Notes: generated by a model not told the origin, from the sequence alone. A stretch of 33,503 bases of DNA from JAIOTH01 sp964486685 (GCA_964486685.1 CAZAOE010000013.1:1-33503), one strand, 5' to 3'; counted from the stretch's first letter, positions 23,794-32,141 are shown. Program-made: numbers and translations.

Positions 23794-23889
23794 CCCCTCA
23801 CCTTTTGATTAAGAACAAAATATTTTATTTTTTAATACCTTGGCATAATAATAATCTTTAAGATGTCTTGTTTCAAAAAGGTGATGGGG
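23794..23889. mobile_element. 96-bp MITE-like element, copy 2
   Basis: Identical over all 96 bp to 12610-12705, including the CCCCTCACC and GGTGATGGGG ends and the internal sequence. It lies between rpsD and rpoA, inside the alpha operon, with a TTGTTAAA-type repeat on both sides. Full identity suggests recent copying. Confidence 0.88.
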
Positions 23890-23941
23890 TAAATGGTTAG
23901 ATTGTTGATGAATACTTTCTATTTTTAGCAATTTTACAAAG

Positions 23942-24574
23942 TTATCTAGAGTAAAACTCAATAATTAAAGAAGTGTTAATGCTTTTTTTAATATCTTCAA
24001 TATTTGGTTGACCAGTAATTTGAGCTTCTAATTTTTTAGCGTCTAAACTTAAGTGTCCAGGAATTTCTTTAGCCAAATTTTTGTTCTTTTTAATGTTTTC
24101 CCAATATTTATCTAAGGCCTTATTTTCTTTAACTTTTATTTTATCTCCTATTTTAAGAACATAAGAGGAAATATTTACTTTTTTTCCATTAATTTGAAAA
24201 TGATTATGAGCTATTAATTGTTTAGCAGTGTTTCTAGAAGGAGCTAGTTTTAATCTATAAACAATATTATCAAATCTATTTTCTAATTGATTTATTAAAA
24301 AAGTTCCAGCACCTTCTTTATTTTTTAAGGCCTTTTTAATTAAATTGGAAAATTGTTTTTCTAATAATCCATAGATTCTTTTGGTCTTTTGTTTTTCTCG
24401 GAGTTGCTGACCATAAGCAGAGGTTCTTCTCATTTGTTTTTTGGGTCCGTGAAATCCAGGTTTATAATTTTTTTTGACCATAGCACATTTAGGGCTACTA
24501 CATCTAGTACCCTTTAAAAATAACTTTTGACCTTCTAGGCGACATAATTTACATTTTGAACTTATTTTTTTCAT
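23942..24574 (-). CDS. rpsD: 30S ribosomal protein S4, zinc-binding (C+) form
   Basis: A 210-residue 16S rRNA-binding protein. Four cysteines at residues 8, 11, 25 and 30 (KCKLC ... RCSSPKC) form the zinc-binding motif of C+ S4. YGLLEKQFSNLIKKA, then the S4 RNA-binding domain RLENRFDNIVYRLKLAPSRNTAKQLIAHNHFQINGKKVNI around residues 95-135, then the C-terminal IPGHLSLDAKKLEAQITGQP. In many bacteria S4 represses this operon by binding its mRNA. It is separated from rpoA by the 96-bp element. Confidence 0.97.
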   Translation of the reverse strand: MKKISSKCKLCRLEGQKLFLKGTRCSSPKCAMVKKNYKPGFHGPKKQMRRTSAYGQQLREKQKTKRIYGLLEKQFSNLIKKALKNKEGAGTFLINQLENRFDNIVYRLKLAPSRNTAKQLIAHNHFQINGKKVNISSYVLKIGDKIKVKENKALDKYWENIKKNKNLAKEIPGHLSLDAKKLEAQITGQPNIEDIKKSINTSLIIEFYSR

Positions 24575-24620
24575 TTGTTTAATTATTTTTTTCTAATTAC
24601 TAATTACTTATTCCAATTAT

Positions 24621-25013
24621 CTATATCCTGCGTCGTTTAGGGGGTTTGCAACCATTATGAGGTATGGGCGTAATGTCTTTTATTGATAAAATATTTAATC
24701 CATTAGAATGCAATGAACGAATGGCATTATCTCGACCAGAACCAACTCCTTTAACAAAAACATCAACTTCTTCTAATCCGTGGTTTTTTGCTTTATTAAC
24801 AGCGTCTCGGCCGATAATTTCTGCAGCATAAGGAGTGGACTTTTTAGGACCCTTAAAGCCCATTAAGCCAGCTGAAGACCAGGTTAAAACATTGCCTTGA
24901 AAATCAGTAAGCGTGATGATGGTGTTATTATAAGTAGCCGTTATATAGGCCCGACCACTTCTGACCATTACTTTCTTTTTTTTCTTTTTTTTAACTATTT
25001 TTGCTTTAGCCAT
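24621..25013 (-). CDS. rpsK: 30S ribosomal protein S11
   Basis: 130 residues. A lysine-rich start (KKKKKK) precedes the conserved AYITATYNNTIITLTDFQGNVLTWSSAGLMGFKG, TPYAAEIIGRDAVNKA and the end IKDITPIPHNGCKPPKRRRI. It sits on the 30S platform next to S7 and the E site. It follows rpsM by 20 bp. Confidence 0.97.
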   Translation of the reverse strand: MAKAKIVKKKKKKKVMVRSGRAYITATYNNTIITLTDFQGNVLTWSSAGLMGFKGPKKSTPYAAEIIGRDAVNKAKNHGLEEVDVFVKGVGSGRDNAIRSLHSNGLNILSIKDITPIPHNGCKPPKRRRI

Positions 25014-25033
25014 TTATAATAATTTTTTAATAA

Positions 25034-25423
25034 TTAGGTTTTTTGGGCGGTTGGTTTTTTACCAGAAGTAGCTATGCCTCTTTTATTTCCACGAAGGGTT
25101 CTGGAATTTGTCTTGGTTCTTTGTCCGCGAACTGGCAAATGTTTAATATGTCTAATTCCTCTGTAGGATTTAATATCTTTTAACCTTTTGATATTTAATA
25201 ATACTTCCCGTCTTAAATCACCTTCGGTTTTACAACTTTTTTCAATAACAACTCTTAATTTATTAATATCATCTTCTGATAAGTCCTTTACTCTGGTATC
25301 AGGGTTAATTTTAGCTTGTTCTAATATTTTATTGGCAGAACTTTTTCCAATTCCATAAATATAAGTAAGAGATATTTCAACTCTTTTTTCATTGGGTATA
25401 TTTACTCCGGATATTCTAGGCAT
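25034..25423 (-). CDS. rpsM: 30S ribosomal protein S13
   Basis: 129 residues: RISGVNIPNEKRVEISLTYIYGIGKSSANKIL at the start, RREVLLNIKRLKDIKSYRGIRHIKHLPVRGQRTKTNSRT in the second half, and a basic tail that reaches the P-site tRNA. Normal length. It lies upstream of rpsK in the alpha operon order (L36-S13-S11-S4-alpha-L17). Confidence 0.97.
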   Translation of the reverse strand: MPRISGVNIPNEKRVEISLTYIYGIGKSSANKILEQAKINPDTRVKDLSEDDINKLRVVIEKSCKTEGDLRREVLLNIKRLKDIKSYRGIRHIKHLPVRGQRTKTNSRTLRGNKRGIATSGKKPTAQKT

Positions 25424-25504
25424 AATTTTTAGCTTTCAGCTGTCAGCTTTTAGCTTTCAGCTTTTTTTATTGAAAATTGGTAATTGATAATTGAAAATTG
25501 TTTT

Positions 25505-25618
25505 TTATCCTTGTCGTTGTTTGTGTTTAGGATTTTTACAGATACAAACTAAGCGACCCTTGCGGCGGATCACTTTGCAATCTCGACATATTTTTTTAAC
25601 TGATGCTCTGACCTTCAT
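25505..25618 (-). CDS. rpmJ: 50S ribosomal protein L36
   Basis: A 37-residue protein, MKVRASVKKICRDCK at the start and NPKHKQRQG at the end. The zinc-binding pattern of C+ L36 is present: Cys11, Cys14, Cys25 or Cys27, and His32. One of the two close cysteines (VCIC) is extra compared with common sequences. It sits in its usual place between infA and rpsM and binds domain V/II of 23S rRNA. Confidence 0.95.
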   Translation of the reverse strand: MKVRASVKKICRDCKVIRRKGRLVCICKNPKHKQRQG

Positions 25619-25699
25619 AATAATTTAGTTTGTAGTTAGTGGTTTATAATTGGTAGCAATTATTAATTACTAATAACTACTAGCTACTAACTGATTTTA

Positions 25700-25954
25700 T
25701 TAATATCTATAGGTTATTCTCCCGCGGTTCATATCATAAGGGGTCATTTCTATTTTGACTTTATCTCCAGGCAATAATTTGATTTTAAACATTCTCATTT
25801 TACCCGATAAATAGGCCAATATTTCATGACCGTTTTCCAATTCTACTTTAAATTGGGTGCTAGGCATGGCCTCTAATACTGTCCCATCTATTTCAATGAA
25901 ATCTTTGCTATTATTAGCCGTATTTGAATTTTGATTTTCTTGTTTTTCTACCAT
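25700..25954 (-). CDS. infA: Translation initiation factor IF-1
   Basis: 84 residues: an OB-fold with DFIEIDGTVLEAMPSTQFKVELENG, ILAYLSGKMRMFKIKLLPGDKVKIEMTPYDMNRGRITYRY, the standard IF-1 core of about 67 residues. A 16-residue polar leader (VEKQENQNSNTANNSK) precedes it and is longer than usual. IF-1 binds the A site during initiation. It is the first gene after the consensus promoter at 26028-26055. Confidence 0.96.
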   Translation of the reverse strand: MVEKQENQNSNTANNSKDFIEIDGTVLEAMPSTQFKVELENGHEILAYLSGKMRMFKIKLLPGDKVKIEMTPYDMNRGRITYRY

Positions 25955-26027
25955 TAAAAAATAATAAAATAAACAAAATTTATTCTATTTTTTAATTATT
26001 ATTAAATTGTTGATAAATTATAGAATA

Positions 26028-26055
26028 ATTATAACCTTTTTAAATTTTTTGTCAA
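26028..26055 (-). promoter_or_regulatory. Consensus promoter of the infA/alpha operon
   Basis: On the minus strand TTGACA (26055-26050) and TATAAT (26033-26028), both perfect, are 16 nt apart; transcription should start near 26021, about 65 nt before the infA ATG. The same perfect boxes and 16-nt spacing recur in the three promoters at 32.7-33.3 kb. Confidence 0.85.
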
Positions 26056-26087
26056 TAAGTAAATAGTTAAAATTATAAAGCCAATGC

Positions 26088-27926
26088 TTATTCCAGAGTC
26101 GCTTTAATCCTTCTGATTCCAGCCGAAGAAGATTCTTCTTTAATTATTTTAAAGTGTCCTAATTCAGAAGTGTTTTTAACATGTGGCCCGCCACAAATTT
26201 CTTTACTAAAAGGACCAATACTATAGACCTTAACTTTATTTCCATATTTATCACCAAATAATCCAATTGCGCCCTCTTGTTTAGCTTCTTTAACTGATTT
26301 TTCTTCACATTTAATTTCTAATTCCGCTTTAATTTGTTGATTAACTAAGTCCTCTACTTGTTGAGTTTGTTCGGGAGTCATTTTTTCGGGATGAGCAAAA
26401 TCAAAACGCAAGCGGTCAGCATTAATGTTTGACCCTTTTTGTTGGACATGCTCGCCCAAAACCTTTCTTAAGGCCTGGTGTAATAAATGAGTGGCTGTAT
26501 GATATTTAGTAACTATTTCCGAATGGTCGGCTAAACCGCCTTTAAATTTTCCAGCCGAAGCTGTTCGAGATAAATCTTTATGCTTTTGGAATAAATTAAA
26601 GAAATGCTTTTTAATTTTATCTCCTATAGGAATTCCACCGTACTCTATTCTTTTTTTATTTATTTCTTCAATACTTAGTTCAATTGGGAATCCATCGGTT
26701 TGATAGAGATCAAATAAAATATCTGCTGTTAATGTAAATTCTTTAAAGTTTCCTTTATATTTTTCAAATAATTTATAAATTTTTTTAATACCATTTTCCA
26801 AAGTTTTTTCAAATTGTTTTTTTTCTTTTTGTAAATTATCTAAAATAAAATTTTGATTTTTGGCTAGTTCAGGATAGGTTTTTTTCATTAAATCAATTAC
26901 TAGTTGAGCAATTTCTACACTTAAACTGATTTTTTCAGGAATATTTAATAATTTACCATGGCGAATGGCCGTGCGAATTAAACGCCGGACCACATAGCCC
27001 TGGTCTAAATTAGAAGGAGCAATTCCTAAATTATCACCCAGGATAAAAGTGGCACTGCGTAAATGGTCAGCAATAATGCGAATAGATTTAAATTGTTTTT
27101 GATTGGGGTGATCAAGATTAGCTAATTGTATTATTTTATTTATAATCGGAATAAATAAGTCGCTATCATAAATATTATCAGCTCCATTTAAAATTGCCGT
27201 AGCCCGCTCTAAACCAAAACCAGTATCAATTTGTTTTAGTTTTAATTCTTTATAGGTCTTGTCAGGATTTTTATAATAATCCATAAAGACATCATTCCAA
27301 ATTTCCGCATATTTGCCACAAGCGCAACCAGGACGACATTGGGCTGAACATTTTTCTTGGCCAGTATCAACAAACATTTCTGTGTCTGGACCGCAAGGAC
27401 CAGAATTGCCAACCGGTCCCCACCAATTTTCTGTGCGGTCTAAAGCAAATATTCTTTCCCCTTCTTCGGCTTTGATGTCTGCAGTTTTAAAACATTCTTG
27501 CCAGTATTTAATTGATTTTATATCTTTAGGAATTTGTTGGTCGCCCTGATAAACAGTGATATAAAGTTTTTCCGGATCAATTCCCAACCACTCTTTAGTA
27601 GTTAAAAATTCCCAGGACCATTGAATCATTTGTTCTTTATCATAAGCGCCTAAGGGCCAATTACCAAGCATTTCAAAAAAAGTTAAATGCCAGGCATCAC
27701 CGACATCGTCAATGTCTCCGGTGCGGACGCATTTTTGACAATTAGCAATGGCAGTGCCGGCGGGATGTTTTTCGCCCATTAAAAAATGAATTAAGGGTTG
27801 CATGCCAGCACCATTGAATAATGTTGTTGAATCATTTTCCGGAATTAAAGAAGCCGAAGGAATTAAAGTGTGTCCTTTGGATTTAAAAAATTCTAAATAT
27901 TTTTTTCTAATGTCAGTAGAGTTCAT
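26088..27926 (-). CDS. alaS: Alanyl-tRNA synthetase lacking the C-Ala domain
   Basis: A 612-residue enzyme that charges tRNA-Ala. The class II catalytic core includes STTLFNGAGMQPLIHFLMG and TGFGLERATAILNG; a Cys-rich CSAQCRPGCACGK insertion near residue 195 may bind zinc. The editing domain has HTATHLLHQAL near 475 and KEICGGPHV near 580 (its metal and Cys/His site) and the protein ends right after it. Standard AlaRS has about 870 residues; the whole C-terminal oligomerisation/C-Ala region is missing. The reading frame ends naturally, so this is a short form rather than a truncation by the window edge. Confidence 0.95.
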   Translation of the reverse strand: MNSTDIRKKYLEFFKSKGHTLIPSASLIPENDSTTLFNGAGMQPLIHFLMGEKHPAGTAIANCQKCVRTGDIDDVGDAWHLTFFEMLGNWPLGAYDKEQMIQWSWEFLTTKEWLGIDPEKLYITVYQGDQQIPKDIKSIKYWQECFKTADIKAEEGERIFALDRTENWWGPVGNSGPCGPDTEMFVDTGQEKCSAQCRPGCACGKYAEIWNDVFMDYYKNPDKTYKELKLKQIDTGFGLERATAILNGADNIYDSDLFIPIINKIIQLANLDHPNQKQFKSIRIIADHLRSATFILGDNLGIAPSNLDQGYVVRRLIRTAIRHGKLLNIPEKISLSVEIAQLVIDLMKKTYPELAKNQNFILDNLQKEKKQFEKTLENGIKKIYKLFEKYKGNFKEFTLTADILFDLYQTDGFPIELSIEEINKKRIEYGGIPIGDKIKKHFFNLFQKHKDLSRTASAGKFKGGLADHSEIVTKYHTATHLLHQALRKVLGEHVQQKGSNINADRLRFDFAHPEKMTPEQTQQVEDLVNQQIKAELEIKCEEKSVKEAKQEGAIGLFGDKYGNKVKVYSIGPFSKEICGGPHVKNTSELGHFKIIKEESSSAGIRRIKATLE

Positions 27927-27980
27927 AGATATAATGCTAATATACTAATTTATACTAATAATACAAATATGATACGAATT

Positions 27981-28370
27981 CTATGATAAGAATTTATTTT
28001 TCATATCTGTATCAATTCTAATGATTCTAATTGGTTTTATATATTTTTGACGGAAATTTATTAACAGTCCTAATTTTTTATGCGATGCCTGTAGATATCT
28101 TTGAATTTGGTAGTAATCTTTTCTATCGATGATATGTTTTGTTTTAATTTCTAAGATTATTTTGTTTTCAATTAAAAAATCAACTCTATTTCCAGATTTT
28201 TTAATTTTATACTCTTTTTGATAGTTTATTTTCCTGTCTTTAAATTCTTTTTCTAAAGTATCACAATACTGCTTTTCTCGGGAATAATGGCCGATCTCAT
28301 TATGAACATCAAAGCATATTCCAGTAATTAAATAAGATAATCGTGGGTAGATTAATTTATCGCTTTTCAT
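27981..28370 (-). CDS. GxxExxY family protein (PD-(D/E)xK nuclease-like)
   Basis: A 129-residue protein. LITGICFDVHNEIGHYSREKQYCDTLEKEF aligns with the GxxExxY motif region (here G-x-x-x-E-x-Q-Y-like), RVDFLIENKIILEIKTK carries the D...ExK of a PD-(D/E)xK fold, and QIQRYLQASHKKLGLLINF is the typical C-terminal half. The family's role is not settled; it is common in environmental bacteria and often scattered. It lies between alaS and a transposase remnant. Confidence 0.82.
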   Translation of the reverse strand: MKSDKLIYPRLSYLITGICFDVHNEIGHYSREKQYCDTLEKEFKDRKINYQKEYKIKKSGNRVDFLIENKIILEIKTKHIIDRKDYYQIQRYLQASHKKLGLLINFRQKYIKPIRIIRIDTDMKNKFLS

Positions 28371-28437
28371 TTTTTTATATTAAATTATTAAATGTAAGTA
28401 TTTTGTTATTAGTATAATATTAGCATAATTAGTATTC

Positions 28438-28473
28438 ACCCTGTTAAATTGATAATTTTTTATTTAACAGGGT
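28438..28473. repeat. Perfect 12-bp inverted repeat
   Basis: ACCCTGTTAAAT (28438-28449) pairs with ATTTAACAGGGT (28462-28473), loop 12 nt. The same ends occur as a looser pair at 33053-33128. The gap 28371-28609 otherwise holds only AT-rich DNA and the hairpin at 28552-28598. Confidence 0.7.
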
Positions 28474-28551
28474 AAATTTGTATATTGGTATTATACAATT
28501 CGTATTGTAGCGATTTTTAGGGTAGAAGTCAAAAATTTAATAATTTAAACT

Positions 28552-28598
28552 AAAAAAATAAACCTTTGACTTAAATTGCTTCAAGCCAAAGTTTTTAA
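28552..28598. terminator. Bidirectional terminator-like hairpin
   Basis: CTTTGACTT pairs with AAGCCAAAG (one mismatch) around a 10-nt loop, with T-rich runs on both sides in the two directions. It lies just past the end of the transposase remnant. Confidence 0.5.
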
Positions 28599-28609
28599 AT
28601 TGCAAGTAA

Positions 28610-29046
28610 TTATTGGTCATTGGATGTGTTTTGCGCATACAATAACCATGAATCGTTGTCAATATTGTTATCAGGTATTAATCTTTCTGCTTCTATAGAT
28701 AATTCCTCAGGATTTTTAGAAGGGGAAATAGAGATATTAATAGGAAAGTTGAGAAATTTTTTTATTCTTCTAGTCACTTTCTGAGTTTTATCTATCCCGA
28801 AAGTTTTGACTAGTATCTTTTTCTTTTTACTTCTAAATATATTTGTTTTTCTTGAAAGTTAGAATGTTTTTTTAATGTCCATTTTCCTTTACTGTGAAGA
28901 TAATGTTTTTTACTTTTACAATCTGGACACTCATTTTTGTTTTTTGGTCTTCCTATTCTAATTATTATGTTTTGATCATTATCAATTCTAGTTTTGTATA
29001 CAAGATACCCTTGTATTTCAAAAAACTTTGTTATATCTTTGTTCAT
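28610..29046 (-). pseudogene. Truncated ISL3-type transposase remnant
   Basis: The first 78 codons (28810-29046) match the N-terminus of ISL3-family transposases: a short beta hairpin region, then the zinc-finger half CPDCKSKKHYLHSKGKW and the basic YLEVKRKRY strand. Right where the second CxxC should follow, the frame meets TAG. After it another frame stays open down to 28610 and codes for about 69 residues (FGIDKTQKVTRRIKKF ... SWLLYAQNTSNDQ) that do not look like ISL3. So the element has lost its catalytic part, by deletion or frameshift with fusion to another remnant. No clear terminal repeats remain. Confidence 0.65.
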
Positions 29047-29172
29047 AGAAGGTGTTTTAATGTTTTAGCTTGGTTTATATGCTAATTTTACATTAAAACC
29101 CTTCTTTTTTTACACACTAATTATTATAGAGCCCCGGCAAAAGAGCTATTATTCAATTATCCTATTAATCAA

Positions 29173-29273
29173 TTAACCCCTCACCTTTTTTATTTGAAAA
29201 AGTAAGAGGATTATTTTTATTTTAAAATGATAATTATTATAACAATTTGTTTCCAAAAAAGGTGAGGGGTTAA
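29173..29273. mobile_element. 101-bp MITE-like element with perfect 19-bp ends
   Basis: TTAACCCCTCACCTTTTTT (29173-29191) and its exact complement (29255-29273) bound an AT-rich centre. The ends match those of the two 96-bp elements, but the inside is different. TTAA at both edges may be part of the target or the repeat. It stops 4 bp from the mnmA stop codon. Confidence 0.85.
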
Positions 29274-29277
29274 CCAA

Positions 29278-30375
29278 TTAGACAATTACTCCGCCACCCA
29301 AACACTCCTCTTTTTGATATAAAACTGCGGATTGGCCAGAAGTAATGGCGCGTTGTTTTTCTTTAAAAGTAATTTTATAATGAGTTTTTTCTTTAGAAAT
29401 AGTACATTGTTGATCTGTTTGGCGATAGCGAGTTTTGGCTGTACATTTTAAAGGTAATTTGGCTTGCTGGTTAATCCAGTGTATATCTTTAACTACACAA
29501 TAATTAGTAAATAATTCCTCGGACCAAGAACCCTTAACAACTTTTAATATATTGTTTTTAATATCTTTTTCAACTACAAAATAAGGAATGCCTCCACCAA
29601 CTCCAATGCCCTTACGTTGGCCAATAGTATAATACCAAACCCCCTCATGTTCACCAATTTTTTTACCCCCCCACTTACCACTAAGTTGTGGGGGTGAACC
29701 TTCAGTAGTGATAATATCTCCTTTTTTGGGTTTAATTTGAGTTTTTAAAAATTCTTTAATATCTACTTCGCCGATAAAACAAATGCCTTGTGAATCAGGC
29801 TTGTTTGCAGTGGGAAGCTTTGCTTGCTGGGCAATTTTTCTAATTTGGGGTTTAGTGTATTTTCCAATTGGAAATAAGGTTTTAGAAAGTTGTTTTTGGT
29901 TTAAAGTATATAAAAAGTAAGATTGGTCTTTGTTTAGATATTTGCCTTTTAATAAATGAAAACTGTCTTTAGTTTTTCTGATTTGAGCATAGTGTCCAGT
30001 GGCAATTTTATCTGCTCCTAATTTTAAGGCCTTTTCTAAAAATAATTTGAATTTAATTTCTTTATTACACATAATATCTGGATTGGGGGTAATCCCCTTT
30101 TGATAGCCAGCAAACAAATAATCAACAACTTTTTTTTTATATTCTTTTTCAAAATTCAAAGTGTATAAAGGGATATTTAAATAATTGGCAACCCTGAGGG
30201 CATCGTCTCTATCTTTTTTCCACGGGCATTTGAATTTTCCAATATCAGTAGACCAATTTTTCATATAATAAGCAATGACATTATAGCCCTGTTTTTGTAA
30301 TAAAAAAGCAGCGACTGATGAATCTACACCGCCGCTTAATCCTACTGCTATGCTTTTTTTCGTATTCACAATCAT
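29278..30375 (-). CDS. mnmA: tRNA-specific 2-thiouridylase with an inserted repeat peptide
   Basis: A 365-residue enzyme that thiolates U34 of Lys, Glu and Gln tRNAs. GLSGGVDSSVAAFLL is the PP-loop near residue 13; Cys of DIMCNKEIKF (about 104) and Cys of SQGICFIG (about 205) are the catalytic pair; the C-terminal beta-barrel has WYYTIGQRKGIGVGGG. Residues about 227-237 (SPPQLSGKWGG) break the usual short loop between KKGDIITTEG and KKIGEHEGVWYY. They are encoded by a GC-rich palindrome like that in the 477-2615 gene. All catalytic residues remain, so the enzyme is probably active. A MITE lies directly after the stop. Confidence 0.95.
   Translation of the reverse strand: MIVNTKKSIAVGLSGGVDSSVAAFLLQKQGYNVIAYYMKNWSTDIGKFKCPWKKDRDDALRVANYLNIPLYTLNFEKEYKKKVVDYLFAGYQKGITPNPDIMCNKEIKFKLFLEKALKLGADKIATGHYAQIRKTKDSFHLLKGKYLNKDQSYFLYTLNQKQLSKTLFPIGKYTKPQIRKIAQQAKLPTANKPDSQGICFIGEVDIKEFLKTQIKPKKGDIITTEGSPPQLSGKWGGKKIGEHEGVWYYTIGQRKGIGVGGGIPYFVVEKDIKNNILKVVKGSWSEELFTNYCVVKDIHWINQQAKLPLKCTAKTRYRQTDQQCTISKEKTHYKITFKEKQRAITSGQSAVLYQKEECLGGGVIV
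29664..29696 (-). repeat. Palindromic repeat inserted in frame inside mnmA
   Basis: ACCCCCCCACTTA on the plus strand faces TAAGTTGTGGGGGT around a short loop. In coding direction it gives PPQLSGKWGG, close to PPHLKSKWGG at 1026-1056. It falls exactly at a loop where other MnmA proteins have no such residues. Confidence 0.8.
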
Positions 30376-30409
30376 AAGATTAATACATTTTAGTTCGGTT
30401 CATAATACG

Positions 30410-30606
30410 TTAATTTACAATTACCCCGCCTGCCATCGCCTAAAGGCGAAGCCGATGGCGGGCAGGCAATTTACAATTTAAATTTAATAATCAATATAAC
30501 AATAATCAATTATCAACGTCTTGTTAAATTTGTTCAATCAAGAAATATTGTAAATTGAGTTATTGGATATTAAATGAAAATTGAAAATTTCAAATTGGTA
30601 ATTAAT
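30410..30606. repeat. AT-rich inverted repeat, copy 5, interrupted by a GC palindrome
   Basis: The right arm ends in ATTTCAAATTGGTAATTAAT like the other copies. The left arm (TTAATTTACAATTA / CAATTTACAATTTAAATTT) is split by a 44-bp palindrome, 30424-30467, with CCCGCCTGCCATCGCC and GGCGGGCAGGC arms. It fills the gap between mnmA and the AMP phosphorylase gene. Confidence 0.75.
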
Positions 30607-30611
30607 TACCG

Positions 30612-32114
30612 TTATTCGATATGAAATATTTCGTTTTCTTTTTTCTTGATAGCAATTTTAGCTAAATCCATTCTTTCTTGATTTTGAGCATATAAAGTAT
30701 AAAGTCGTTCGCCTTTTTTAATTCTATTGCCGTATTCCTTATTTAAATAAATACCAGCCAATTTATCACTTGGGGCACCTAAGGTGCGGGCTATATTACT
30801 GATAGATGTATTATTTGTAAGAGTAATTTTTCCATTTTTTTCAGCATTTACATAATGTTTAATAGCGGCAATAGTAATATCTTCAGAATCAATTTGCGGA
30901 TTTCCACCCTGGACTTGAATAATTTCCTGCATTTTTTTCCAAGCCAAACCATCTTTTAATTGCTTCCAAGCCAAACCATCGCCTTGTCCTTTGGGAGCTT
31001 TTTTACATAATTCTATTAATTTTCCGGCTAAACTAATGGATTTGTTTTCTAAATCACCAGGTTTATTTTCTTTTTGTTGTAAAACGCGTAAAACATCGCG
31101 GGCTTCTAAGGCCGGACCAATGCCTTTGCCAATTGGGTCAGTAGTGTGAACCATTTGGACGCTAATTTTCATTTTAAATTTTTGGGCCAGATATTCAAAT
31201 TTCTTTTTAATTAATTCGGCATCTTTTTTATCAGGAACCTTGGTGGTTGGTCCATAGGGTAGATCAATTACTAAATGGGTAGCAGAGGTAGCAATTTTTT
31301 TAGCCATGATTGAAATTAAGGCCTTGTCATAGGATTCCATGGCAATTGGATAATTAACTTTAATAATCCGGTCATCGGCTGGTGCTAAATTTAGCCCCCC
31401 GCCCCAAACAATACAGGCATTAGTTTTTTTGATAATTTGTTTAATTTTTTTAATAGAATGTGAGACCGGACATAAGACCTCCATGGTATCAGCGGTACCA
31501 GAAACCGAAGTAATCGCTCGTGAAGATGATTTAGCAATTTGAATTCCCAAAGAGGCAATAATTGGAATCACAATCATTGTCGTGCGATTACCGGCTACTC
31601 CTCCAATACTATGTTTATCAGCTACCATTCCTTTTAAGTCCAACTGACCACCATTTTCAGCCATGGCTTTAGTCATATAAAATAATTCTTGATTAGTGTA
31701 GGGATTCATATATGAAGAAGCAATAAAATAAGCAATTTGAGTATTAGATAAACGGTTTTCTACAATATCTTGAACAATAGAATTATATTCTTCTTGGTTT
31801 AAATTTTCCCCACGAAGTTTTTTCTTAATCGCTTTAACAGATTCAGCTCGACCTACAAAATTGATTTCTACTATTTCTAAATCCTGTAAGGATTTATATT
31901 TATCCCAAAAATCACTATATAAACCAATAAAGCCCCGCTGGATTCTTTTGACAGAAGTATTGGCTTCCACCACAGCAATTTTACCACGCCATTTTATTTC
32001 AATTTTATCTCCGGGACGAATACCAAAATGAAAGGCCTCTTCTTCATCAAAGAGGGCAATAATTTGCTGACCAGTTTTAATATCTAGTTTTTTGGCTTTT
32101 AAAAAGTAGGACAT
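30612..32114 (-). CDS. deoA: AMP phosphorylase (archaeal-type DeoA family)
   Basis: A 500-residue enzyme converting AMP and phosphate to adenine and ribose 1,5-bisphosphate. An N-terminal beta domain of about 80 residues precedes the nucleoside-phosphorylase fold, as in archaeal AMP phosphorylases, not in ordinary thymidine phosphorylases. DKHSIGGVAGNRTTMIVIPIIASLG (about 168-192) and SSSRAITSVSGTADTMEVL bind phosphate and substrate. In archaea and some CPR bacteria the product feeds a ribose-bisphosphate isomerase and form III RuBisCO; neither is in this window. DGLAWK occurs twice, 9 residues apart (about 378-395), with a 17-bp DNA repeat at period 27. A 1.3-kb non-coding RNA region lies upstream. 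Confidence 0.93.
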   Translation of the reverse strand: MSYFLKAKKLDIKTGQQIIALFDEEEAFHFGIRPGDKIEIKWRGKIAVVEANTSVKRIQRGFIGLYSDFWDKYKSLQDLEIVEINFVGRAESVKAIKKKLRGENLNQEEYNSIVQDIVENRLSNTQIAYFIASSYMNPYTNQELFYMTKAMAENGGQLDLKGMVADKHSIGGVAGNRTTMIVIPIIASLGIQIAKSSSRAITSVSGTADTMEVLCPVSHSIKKIKQIIKKTNACIVWGGGLNLAPADDRIIKVNYPIAMESYDKALISIMAKKIATSATHLVIDLPYGPTTKVPDKKDAELIKKKFEYLAQKFKMKISVQMVHTTDPIGKGIGPALEARDVLRVLQQKENKPGDLENKSISLAGKLIELCKKAPKGQGDGLAWKQLKDGLAWKKMQEIIQVQGGNPQIDSEDITIAAIKHYVNAEKNGKITLTNNTSISNIARTLGAPSDKLAGIYLNKEYGNRIKKGERLYTLYAQNQERMDLAKIAIKKKENEIFHIE

Positions 32115-32141
32115 GGGGGTTAGTTAATAGTTAGTAGTTTG

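Noticed and set aside
26088..27926. alaS truncated by a frameshift
   Set aside because: The frame ends cleanly after the editing domain and the next gene follows; nothing resembling a C-Ala domain is encoded in the downstream sequence. A short natural form is more likely.
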